From positions 1 to 11,883 of the forward strand of contig QIGM01000107.1 in NCBI GenBank assembly GCA_003230795.1: a stretch of 11,883 nucleotides of DNA, written 5' to 3'. Under the pieces are notes generated by a model that ran no database searches, had not been told where the DNA came from, and was given only the letters and a program-made list of their open reading frames with translations. The position numbers were made by a program, and so were the translations under genes. Within the stretch, counting starts at the first letter, position 1. Each line of letters opens with the position of its first letter. Below are positions 1 through 5,353 of the stretch, in pieces. Source of the DNA: a bacterium (GTDB lineage Bacteria > Bdellovibrionota_C > UBA2361 > SZUA-149).

Positions 1-632
1 GAAGAGACCAAATTAGAACTTACAAAGTAATCTCGATTCGCTTCATTCTGAATGATGAGACACTGGCGAGAATTTCTAAGCGCCAGTCGATAGAGCGTTC
101 TTACGAGAAGACGGCGAAGTTTGGCGGTGAACCCTTCTGAATAGAACACATACCCCAGACCGGAAATGGAATGAACGACAACCGGAACGGAGGCAATCTT
201 GGCAGCCATGCCACCATAGACTACCGGCTTAATGGTAATGTGATGAACGATATCGGGCTTATAATTTTTGTATAATTTAACTAGTGCTCGAAGGCTCACT
301 AAGTCTTGGAACGGATTCAAACCCCAACGCGCAAGGGAGATGTGGAGATGAGTGAAGCCAAGCTCCTCAACTCTATGTGCGAGTTCAGTGTCTGGCGAAA
401 GAACAACTACTTTGGCTCCTCTTCTCTGGACAACTACTTTGGCTCCTCTTCTCTGGGCCGCAAGCGCGATATGCCTGCGATGGGAGAGGAAGTAGTCTAT
501 GTAATTGACAACATAGAAAACGGTCTTGCCAAGAAGCTCATCGCCTTGGCTCGACGAAAGCCCGGACGCTGGATCAACGCCCTGTTTCGAACCCGCTAGC
601 TTTTGAACGCGAAAGTCTGACAAGGGCACCAC
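1..632 (-). CDS. GT4-family glycosyltransferase, N-terminal part (gene continues past left edge)
   Basis: Reading the minus strand from 632 gives about 210 uninterrupted residues to the window edge, so the C-terminal half is missing. The core resembles the donor-independent N-terminal Rossmann domain of GT4 glycosyltransferases of polysaccharide/O-antigen clusters: a first strand with FYVVNYIDYFLSHR, an LSPDT segment, then SLARWGLNPFQDL, the strand DIVHHITIKPVVYGGMAAK, and the marker SGLGYVFYSEGFTAKLRR followed by CLIIQNEANRDYF. It is probably a cytoplasmic, membrane-associated enzyme adding a sugar to a lipid-linked glycan. No ATG exists in frame before the core. The best starts are GTG at 632 or 629, or TTG at 623, with a weak AAGAAG-type ribosome site, giving an unusual leader of about 33 residues. 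It lies 42 nt behind the epimerase gene on the same strand, so the two probably form one operon. Residues QRRGAKVVV occur twice in a row (see repeat 403-456). Family call is firm; acceptor and sugar are unknown. Confidence 0.88.
   Translation of the reverse strand, partial: MVPLSDFRVQKLAGSKQGVDPASGLSSSQGDELLGKTVFYVVNYIDYFLSHRRHIALAAQRRGAKVVVQRRGAKVVVLSPDTELAHRVEELGFTHLHISLARWGLNPFQDLVSLRALVKLYKNYKPDIVHHITIKPVVYGGMAAKIASVPVVVHSISGLGYVFYSEGFTAKLRRLLVRTLYRLALRNSRQCLIIQNEANRDYFVSSNLVS
403..456. repeat. Exact 27-bp tandem duplication inside the glycosyltransferase gene
   Basis: Positions 403-429 and 430-456 are identical, 27 of 27 bases. Because 27 is a multiple of three, the reading frame is kept and nine residues are added: the minus-strand protein reads AAQRRGAKVVVQRRGAKVVV before LSPD. 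Related GT4 proteins, as I remember them, have a single copy of this helix-turn-strand segment (LAAQRRG followed by a beta strand). The exactness of the copies suggests a recent duplication. Confidence 0.93.
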
Positions 633-674
633 AATGATACTTCTTACTAGTAGAGCTTCCGCTCATTTGATTCG

Positions 675-1691
675 CTAGCGATTCACCACACTCGATGCTG
701 TTTGACCCTGCACTTGGGTAAGCTCGAAGTGCGAGACCACATCGTTAAGAATTCGTTCTAGTGGTAGTTGCGGGGCGAAACCGACCAACTTCTGCAATCG
801 CTCAGTCGAAGGCACACGCCTCTGCATATCCTCAAACTCTTTCGGATAGGCTTCGTCGTAGGGAATCACAAGTATTTCGGAACTACTTCCAGTTCTTTCG
901 AGCACTCGTTTCGCTAAGTCCATAATACTCACCTCCTCAACACCTCCGATATTGACCACACTTCCGTAGGCGGCTGGAGTGTCAATGAGAGCCATAATGC
1001 AGGCAACAACTTCTGCGACATGAGTAAAAGTTCTCGTCTGCGTTCCGTCTCCGTAGACTGTTATCGGTTCGCCACTCATCGCTTGCTGAACAAATCGAGG
1101 AATCACCATCCCATAGGTCCCTTTTTGTCTAGGGCCCACAGTATTAAACAAACGCGCAACGACGACTTCAAGCGCTTCGCTCTGGTGATACGCGAGAGAG
1201 AAAAATTCATCCATCATCTTCCCACCGGCATAACTCCAGCGTTGACGATAGGTCGGTCCAAAATGACTATCGTCTGTTTCGCGAAGCGGCGCATGCGTCT
1301 GTTTGCCGTAGACCTCTGAGGTCGACGCGATAAAAACTTTTTTCGAATACTTGTCGCAAAGTCTAAGGACGGACTCTGTCCCGTTCAAATTAACGACGAG
1401 GGAATGCAGGGGATTATCGATGATATATTGAACACCAACTGCGGCAGCGAGGTGAATCACCTTATCCGCACGCTCTATCTCCGGCTCAAGTGCGGCGGGA
1501 TTGAGTATCGTATCTTGAACGAAGGTAATTCGTGACTTCGTAGCAGGATTATCGAGGAAAGGTTGAATGTTCTCTAAAGCGCCTGTGCTTAGGTCGTCGA
1601 GAATTACAATCTCATCGCCCTGCGCAAGGTAGGCGTCAGTTAAATGCGAACCGATAAATCCAGCGCCACCGGTAATAAGAATGCGTTTCAT
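675..1691 (-). CDS. NAD-dependent sugar-nucleotide epimerase/dehydratase (extended SDR)
   Basis: A 338-residue extended short-chain dehydrogenase/reductase. Visible motifs are the Rossmann glycine motif TGGAGFIGS (about residues 7-15), the acidic pair LDD at 31-33 that typically binds NAD ribose, STSEVYG at 123-129, and the catalytic pair Tyr154/Lys158 in SYAGGK. Further on are ARLFNTVGPRQ and YGDGTQTRTFTHV, the substrate-domain signature of UDP-glucose 4-epimerase and UDP-glucuronate decarboxylase relatives. The length is normal for these families. It should act in the cytosol on a nucleotide sugar for surface-glycan synthesis; the exact reaction (4-epimerisation or decarboxylation) cannot be settled from sequence alone. 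The ATG at 1691 is supported by GGGGAG at 1697-1702 with a 5-nt spacer. It precedes the glycosyltransferase on the same strand by 42 nt. Confidence 0.9.
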   Translation of the reverse strand: MKRILITGGAGFIGSHLTDAYLAQGDEIVILDDLSTGALENIQPFLDNPATKSRITFVQDTILNPAALEPEIERADKVIHLAAAVGVQYIIDNPLHSLVVNLNGTESVLRLCDKYSKKVFIASTSEVYGKQTHAPLRETDDSHFGPTYRQRWSYAGGKMMDEFFSLAYHQSEALEVVVARLFNTVGPRQKGTYGMVIPRFVQQAMSGEPITVYGDGTQTRTFTHVAEVVACIMALIDTPAAYGSVVNIGGVEEVSIMDLAKRVLERTGSSSEILVIPYDEAYPKEFEDMQRRVPSTERLQKLVGFAPQLPLERILNDVVSHFELTQVQGQTASSVVNR

Positions 1692-1976
1692 TCAAGCTCC
1701 CCAAACAGACGCCGCCAAAACATGCGTCCGCAATTCCATCTACGTATTTCAAACAAGGCGAAAAGACGCGTCGATAGAACACCGATCGAAAAAAGAGGTA
1801 TCTATTACCGCAGCCGTATGCCGGAAATAACCAGCACACTCGCCCACACCGCTCACCAGATACCGCTTTGGAAAGCTCAGTTCATAGAGAAACAATAAAG
1901 ACTAGCGTTACGCAAGAGTTTCGCCGCCAACGATGGCCATAGAGCCGAAAAAACCTTTAGAACTAGCTAGAGAAGT

Positions 1977-2262
1977 TCATTGAAGCTTGAAAATAGTCGG
2001 ATCGCGATACGATTTGATCCAAAAGGAAGGAACCGGAGCAGTGATAAAGCCCTCGAATTCTTGATGATTCCACTCGCCCATTCGTCGATCTAAGAAATCA
2101 AAGCAATTTCAAATGAGCATTGAATTTTCCGAGTAATCTGCTAAACTGCTGCTTGAGCTTACTGGCTAAGAGCTGGATGCTACGAACACTTGTCGAAGCG
2201 GGAATACCTAAAAGTATCTCAAAAACGAACGTGCTACGTGTCGAATTTTTTAAATACGGCAT
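1977..2262 (-). pseudogene. Possible degraded coding remnant, unrecognised, broken by a frame change
   Basis: On the minus strand an ATG at 2262 opens a 54-codon frame ending with TGA at 2098; it includes residues such as EILLGIPASTSVRSIQ and KLKQQFSRLLGKF. Almost immediately after, in another frame, is an open stretch of about 43 codons ending at 1977. It contains RRMGEWNHQEFEGF and TAPVPSFWIKSYRDP and reads like the C-terminus of a globular protein. The two segments could be one gene split by a single frameshift near 2098-2105, or two unrelated chance frames. I do not recognise the family and assign no function. The orientation matches the downstream epimerase, so a broken upstream member of the sugar cluster is conceivable. 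The ATG at 2262 lies within the 16-bp repeat and has no good ribosome site. Confidence 0.25.
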
Positions 2263-2276
2263 TTTTTAAATACGGC
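2245..2276. repeat. Exact 16-bp tandem duplication
   Basis: The unit ATTTTTTAAATACGGC occurs at 2245-2260 and again at 2261-2276 without mismatch. It is AT-rich at one end and lies in the long non-coding gap. The minus-strand ATG at 2262 is formed at the junction of the two copies, which weakens that start as a real gene start. Confidence 0.92.
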
Positions 2277-2338
2277 GCAGCAAATAACGTTCAGACCTTG
2301 TTCCTACATTCCATTTCACTTAGGGCATGAGCAAAATT

Positions 2339-2366
2339 GAGTTTCTCTAAATTTTTAGAGAAACTC
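2339..2366. repeat. Perfect 28-bp palindrome (13-bp arms, 2-nt centre)
   Basis: GAGTTTCTCTAAA at 2339-2351 is exactly complementary to TTTAGAGAAACTC at 2354-2366, with TT between. As RNA it could form a hairpin (realistically with the inner AU pairs open). As DNA it is a symmetric operator-like site. A T-rich stretch (TTCTTTGG) follows on the plus strand, so a terminator or attenuator is possible. No plus-strand gene precedes it in the window, so a role in control of the cold-shock gene 149 nt downstream, or of the divergent minus-strand unit, is equally plausible. Confidence 0.6.
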
Positions 2367-2425
2367 TTCTTTGGTTGCGATCGCGTGCGATCTAAACCGA
2401 ATTTGTGGTGATGTTTTTTGCTTTG

Positions 2426-2490
2426 ACGCGCAAGCGTTTAAAACGGGAACGTTGCTTTTTAAAAAAATGTATCGCGGGTATATGCGATAC
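2426..2490 (+). promoter_or_regulatory. Hairpin-rich leader of the cold-shock gene
   Basis: Three small stem-loops follow each other upstream of the start codon. ACGC-GCAA-GCGT (2426-2437) and AACG-GGAA-CGTT (2442-2453) have 4-bp stems closed by GNRA-type tetraloops. GTATCGC/GCGATAC (2469-2475 and 2484-2490) is a perfect 7-bp stem with an 8-nt loop. The last ends 24 nt before the ATG and just before the purine-rich ribosome site AGAAG at 2498-2502. Cold-shock mRNAs of the CspA family are known for long structured 5' leaders that sense temperature; that this leader does so is inference. The short stems alone could be chance. Confidence 0.4.
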
Positions 2491-2514
2491 TACAAAAAGA
2501 AGAATACATTTAAG

Positions 2515-2706
2515 ATGAATAAAGGCAAAGTAAAGTGGTTCGATGATCAGAAAGGATTTGGTTTCATCGAGCAAAGTGACGGCGAGGATCTTTTCGTACA
2601 CCATTCGCAAGTTCAAGGCGGATACCTAGGAGAAGGCGACGAAGTCGAATTTGAAGTCGGTGAAGGACGTAAAGGACCTTGCGCCGTAAACGTTAAGCCT
2701 GTCTAG
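2515..2706 (+). CDS. Cold-shock domain (CspA-family) single-stranded nucleic-acid-binding protein
   Basis: A 63-residue protein consisting of one cold-shock domain, a five-stranded OB fold. It starts [20 protein letters not shown] and has the RNP1 motif KGFGFI at about residues 13-18 and the RNP2 motif LFVHH at about 27-31, ending in AVNVKPV. Such proteins bind single-stranded RNA/DNA and act as RNA chaperones, at low temperature or constitutively. It is slightly shorter than E. coli CspA because of a compact loop after HHSQVQGG. The ATG at 2515 is chosen because the domain begins exactly there; an in-frame opening to 2371 encodes nothing domain-like. The ribosome site is AGAAG at 2498-2502. 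The gene is monocistronic, with a structured leader and a terminator-like hairpin behind it. Confidence 0.95.
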   Translation: MNKGKVKWFDDQKGFGFIEQSDGEDLFVHHSQVQGGYLGEGDEVEFEVGEGRKGPCAVNVKPV

Positions 2707-2718
2707 AGAAGATTGGCC

Positions 2719-2752
2719 GTTCAGCGGGCCGAACGTATTTGGTCCGCTGAAC
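2719..2752 (+). terminator. Hairpin after the cold-shock gene, probable terminator
   Basis: GTTCAGCGGGCC (2719-2730) pairs with GGTCCGCTGAAC (2741-2752) through 12 base pairs including one G-U, around a 10-nt loop. It lies 13 nt after the cold-shock stop codon. The following TTGCTTCCC is only weakly T-rich, so termination may be imperfect. The hairpin sits between two convergent genes and may serve both strands. Confidence 0.6.
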
Positions 2753-2809
2753 TTGCTTCCCACGCCCCCCCCTCCTATCGTTTAGTCTCAAGTCGATTGA
2801 CTAGGAGCA

Positions 2810-3415
2810 TCAAGCGAATTTATTCTTAACCAAGACGTCTGCAACACTAAGCTGTCCGGGTTTCGGCCAGGCCTCTTTAGTTCCCTTGCCCACCGCAACA
2901 AACATCGCAATAATATGATCCTTTGGTAGGTCAATGAGTTCGGCAACGGCTGAAAAATCAAAGCCATCCATTGGGCAAGACTGGTATCCCAAAGACGTCG
3001 CTGCAAGCATCATCGACTGAGCAACAATTCCGCAAGACCTCATAGCTTCATCGCGCTGCACCTGTTCGTTATTCTCGTAGTACTGCTGAATCGCTGGGAT
3101 CATAAACTCCCCTACCTCCGCTGGAGCGTTACTCCAGTAGCGGGAAGGATCCTTCTCCCAAGCTTTCAGATCCGCGCACAACACAAAGAACGCAGAAGCA
3201 TCAGTGACTTGAGACTGATCCCAAGAAACCGCTCGTATGTTCTTTCTCAGCTCCGGGTCTCGCACCAAAACAAAACGCCAGTGCTGGATATTGAATGCAG
3301 TTGGCGACTCCACCGCTAAAGACAGAAGGGTATCAACTTCCTCGTCACTCATTTCATGTGAAGGGTCAAAGTGCTTCACCGCACGTCGAGTGCGTAATGC
3401 AGTTGCTACGTCCAT
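2810..3415 (-). CDS. Nitroreductase-family FMN-dependent oxidoreductase
   Basis: A 201-residue protein of the nitroreductase superfamily, dimeric flavoproteins that use NAD(P)H to reduce nitro compounds, quinones or flavins. Recognisable are the N-terminal RTRRAVKHFDP (residues 8-18), which contributes FMN phosphate contacts, SPTAFNIQHWRF at 37-48 (the usual SPSxxNxQPW region), a central helix-rich part with DEAMRSCGIVAQSMMLAA, the loop GYQSCPMDGFD, and the C-terminal IAMFVAVGKGTKEAWPKP. Length is typical. I prefer ATG 3415 over the TTG at 3430, because that TTG sits in TTGGAG (GGAG at 3425-3428), which makes a good ribosome site 9 nt before ATG 3415. The physiological substrate is unknown. 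It is divergent from the pst operon and convergent with the cold-shock gene. Confidence 0.9.
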   Translation of the reverse strand: MDVATALRTRRAVKHFDPSHEMSDEEVDTLLSLAVESPTAFNIQHWRFVLVRDPELRKNIRAVSWDQSQVTDASAFFVLCADLKAWEKDPSRYWSNAPAEVGEFMIPAIQQYYENNEQVQRDEAMRSCGIVAQSMMLAATSLGYQSCPMDGFDFSAVAELIDLPKDHIIAMFVAVGKGTKEAWPKPGQLSVADVLVKNKFA

Positions 3416-3424
3416 GGGTAATCG

Positions 3425-3428
3425 CTCC
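3425..3428 (-). promoter_or_regulatory. Ribosome-binding site deciding the nitroreductase start
   Basis: GGAG on the minus strand, 9 nt before ATG 3415. It overlaps the alternative TTG start at 3428-3430, so the upstream start is unlikely to be used. Confidence 0.6.
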
Positions 3429-3435
3429 AAAAGAT

Positions 3436-3448
3436 AATGTCGAACATT
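3436..3448. promoter_or_regulatory. Small dyad upstream of the nitroreductase gene
   Basis: AATGT (3436-3440) and ACATT (3444-3448) form an inverted repeat with a 3-bp centre. The flanks GAT and GATC keep the symmetry roughly. It lies about 20 bp before ATG 3415 and could be an operator, but 5-bp arms occur often by chance. Confidence 0.25.
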
Positions 3449-3502
3449 GATCAGGGCCGAACTTAACTACAAGCGGTAAGCTCGGCAAGCGATGGATAGT
3501 AC

Positions 3503-3521
3503 ATCTCTAGATACTAGATAT
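3503..3521. promoter_or_regulatory. Dyad in the divergent nitroreductase/pst region
   Basis: TCTAG (3506-3510) and CTAGA (3514-3518) are inverted around ATA. With one mismatch the arms extend to 8 bp each (3503-3521). The same place also holds a 7-bp direct repeat, CTAGATA at 3507-3513 and 3514-3520. The divergent location fits an operator; the binding factor is unknown. Confidence 0.3.
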
Positions 3522-3602
3522 TTTTACTCAGGAATGTCTAATTTACCTTACCGCATTCATGTGGCTAAATAACGTAATCAACTCGTCTACCAGGCGACTA
3601 CA

Positions 3603-3654
3603 CAGTCATCTTTACTTCTAACCAGTCATCTTTACTTCTAACCAACTTCTAACC
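3603..3654. repeat. Direct-repeat cluster just upstream of pstS (20-bp tandem plus partial copy)
   Basis: CAGTCATCTTTACTTCTAAC is present at 3603-3622 and exactly again at 3623-3642, with identity running two bases further. A third partial copy, ACTTCTAACC at 3645-3654, follows with an 11-bp step from the same word at 3634. The cluster ends 21 nt before the pstS start codon, so it lies in the promoter or leader. PhoB sites are direct repeats with 11-bp steps. The 11-bp step here fits but the 20-bp step does not, and CAGTCAT is one base from the CTGTCAT half-site. Slippage duplication is the simpler explanation. Confidence 0.85.
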
Positions 3655-3675
3655 CTTGTACGGAGCTGATTCACG

Positions 3676-4497
3676 TTGAAAGTCTCGCACTTCACAATCG
3701 TATTACTTCTCTCGACGCTATTCAGCTCTACACCAAACGCTTTCGCCACCGACAAACGCCTAAGCCTTAGCGGCTCTAGCACTTTAGCTCCTCTTGTAAG
3801 CGAACTTGGTAAGCGATTTGAGAGTTCGAACGCAGGCGTTCGAGTGGATGTTCAGACAGGCGGTTCTTCTCGAGGCATAGCAGATGTGCGCCGAGGAGTG
3901 GTAAGCATCGGCATGAGCTCGCGAACGCTCCATCCGGAAGAAGAAACAGATCTTCAGATTTTCACGCTTGCAATGGATGGCGTCGCCTTCGTCGTTCATA
4001 AAGACAACCCTGTCTCGAATTTAAGCAAGCAAGACTTACTGGAAATATTCACGAAGAAAAAAACGCGCTGGTCGGACTTTGGTGGGACTGACGATCAGAT
4101 AGTCGTGATCGACAGAGCACGCGGGCGTTCAGAAGTAGAACTCATCACAAAATATCTAGGGCTGACCAAGAAAGAGCTTAAAGGTGATTTGATCGCCGGA
4201 GAGAATCAGCAATGCGTTAAGATAATTACCGGAAACCCAAACGCCATAGTGTACCTATCTGTAGGCACCGCAGCATTTATGGTGAGCCAAGGAACTCCGC
4301 TAAAACCGCTCGACTTGGAGGGAATTCCCGCTACAACAAAAAATGTCGCGCTTGGAACATTCCCCATCGTTCGTCCGCTACTTTTTATTACAAAAAAAGA
4401 TGAGAATGCTTTACGCGACGCATTTGTTTCATTCGCTTCATCCGAAGACATTCACGAGCTAATAAAAGCACATGCGTTTGTTCCCGTTCACAACTGA
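3676..4497 (+). CDS. pstS: Periplasmic phosphate-binding protein PstS
   Basis: A 273-residue substrate-binding protein of the PstS/PBP-like type II family. Residues 1 to about 25 form a signal peptide (charged start, hydrophobic IVLLLSTLF, cleavage likely after NAFA). There is no lipobox cysteine, so a soluble periplasmic protein is expected. The mature part begins with LSLSGSSTLAPL; phosphate-ligand loops are GSST (33-36), GGSSRG (62-67), SSR (81-83) and DRARGRSE (146-153). It delivers phosphate to PstC/PstA. The start is TTG at 3676, supported by GGAG at 3662-3665 with a 10-nt spacer; no ATG fits the signal peptide. The 3' end overlaps pstC by 26 nt. The direct-repeat cluster immediately upstream may be part of its control. 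It is somewhat short compared with E. coli PstS (about 346 residues), as in many non-enteric homologues. Confidence 0.9.
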   Translation: MKVSHFTIVLLLSTLFSSTPNAFATDKRLSLSGSSTLAPLVSELGKRFESSNAGVRVDVQTGGSSRGIADVRRGVVSIGMSSRTLHPEEETDLQIFTLAMDGVAFVVHKDNPVSNLSKQDLLEIFTKKKTRWSDFGGTDDQIVVIDRARGRSEVELITKYLGLTKKELKGDLIAGENQQCVKIITGNPNAIVYLSVGTAAFMVSQGTPLKPLDLEGIPATTKNVALGTFPIVRPLLFITKKDENALRDAFVSFASSEDIHELIKAHAFVPVHN

Positions 4498-5353
4498 TTC
4501 AAACGTTAAGTTTGTCGTAAGCGCCTTCGCATTACTAAGCGGTGGCTTGCTACTTCTGATCATAGGGTTTTTGTTGAAGGAATCGTTTCCAGCCATTGAG
4601 AGCATCGGGTTGCTGCGTTTCTTCAGCGACCCGAGCTGGAACCCCGAGATTCGAGCCGCTGACGGCGAGTTTGGACTTCTCACGATGATTGTCGCGAGTG
4701 TTCTTATCTCAGGCGCTGCCCTCACCCTGGCTCTTCCTCTCGCAATTTTTTCAGCTCTTTTTCTAGAATTTTATGCAGAGGGTCTAGTCGCCTTCTGCTT
4801 TGCACGCCTACTCGAAATACTTTCAGGGATTCCTTCCGTGCTGCTCGGCTTATGGGGCATGGTCGTGCTGGCCCCGATGTTGGCTCGCTTTCAAGCTCCC
4901 GGATTCAGCCTACTTTGCGCAGCCCTTGTGCTGGCTATTATGATTGCACCTACCATTGCCATTTTAGTCACGAGCGCTGTGAGCCGAGCGCACCAAAGTG
5001 TTAGGGTTGAAGGTGAGTCGCTCGCACTAAGCCGTGAAGTGCAAATTTACCACCTCGTTCTTCCTATGTCGCGCCCAGGAATTGGCATTGCCTCCATTCT
5101 CGGCCTTACTCGAGCAGTAGGAGAAACTATGGTTGTCGTAATGCTTTGTGGAAACATCGCGCAGTTTCCTAGTTCTATTTTTGACCCGGTTCGACCCTTA
5201 ACGGCATCAATCGCTCTTGAGATGTCCTATGCTTTTGGCGATCATCGCTCGAGTCTCTACGCAAGTGGCTTGTTGCTTCTCTTGTGCGTAATAAGCCTCC
5301 TCGGACTTGCGCAGATATTTCACTCTAAGTTCAAGCTGGAGTCCTCGACATGA
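4472..5353 (+). CDS. pstC: Phosphate ABC transporter permease PstC
   Basis: A 293-residue inner-membrane permease with about six hydrophobic segments: about residues 14-35 (VVSAFALLSGGLLLLIIGFL), then around 70-100, 108-135, 140-165, 205-230 and 265-285. The cytoplasmic coupling motif (EAA loop) is visible as EGESLALSREVQIYHLVLP near residues 180-200, the contact site for the ATPase, followed by GLTRAVGETMVVVM, a PstC/PstA-type signature. Together with PstA it forms the phosphate channel. ATG 4472 lies inside pstS (26-nt overlap) and has only a weak GAG upstream, so translation is probably coupled to pstS. The stop overlaps the pstA start as ATGA. Confidence 0.9.
   Translation: MRLFPFTTDSNVKFVVSAFALLSGGLLLLIIGFLLKESFPAIESIGLLRFFSDPSWNPEIRAADGEFGLLTMIVASVLISGAALTLALPLAIFSALFLEFYAEGLVAFCFARLLEILSGIPSVLLGLWGMVVLAPMLARFQAPGFSLLCAALVLAIMIAPTIAILVTSAVSRAHQSVRVEGESLALSREVQIYHLVLPMSRPGIGIASILGLTRAVGETMVVVMLCGNIAQFPSSIFDPVRPLTASIALEMSYAFGDHRSSLYASGLLLLLCVISLLGLAQIFHSKFKLESST

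Larger units (their letters stand above)
1692..2514. other. Long 823-bp stretch without a clear intact gene
   Basis: This gap separates the minus-strand sugar operon from the plus-strand cold-shock gene. From 1692 to about 1976 I see only the ribosome site of the epimerase (1697-1702) and open frames that do not read as protein. From 1977 to 2262 the minus strand has two protein-like stretches in different frames. At 2245-2276 there is a 16-bp tandem repeat, at 2339-2366 a perfect palindrome, and at 2426-2490 three small hairpins leading to the cold-shock gene. Promoters for both directions must lie here, but I cannot place a convincing -35/-10 pair. Confidence 0.6.

Noticed and set aside
306..599. 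Plus-strand 97-codon open frame with repeated NYFGSSSL
   Set aside because: It is the antisense shadow of the glycosyltransferase gene; the minus-strand protein matches GT4 motifs and the repeat reflects the 27-bp duplication.
1636..1898. Open frames on both strands around the start of the epimerase gene
   Set aside because: They overlap the epimerase start or lie antisense to it, and their translations show no domain-like pattern or ribosome site.
2765..2772. Run of eight C between the cold-shock and nitroreductase genes
   Set aside because: It lies between two convergent 3' ends, so a phase-variable promoter or coding switch is unlikely.
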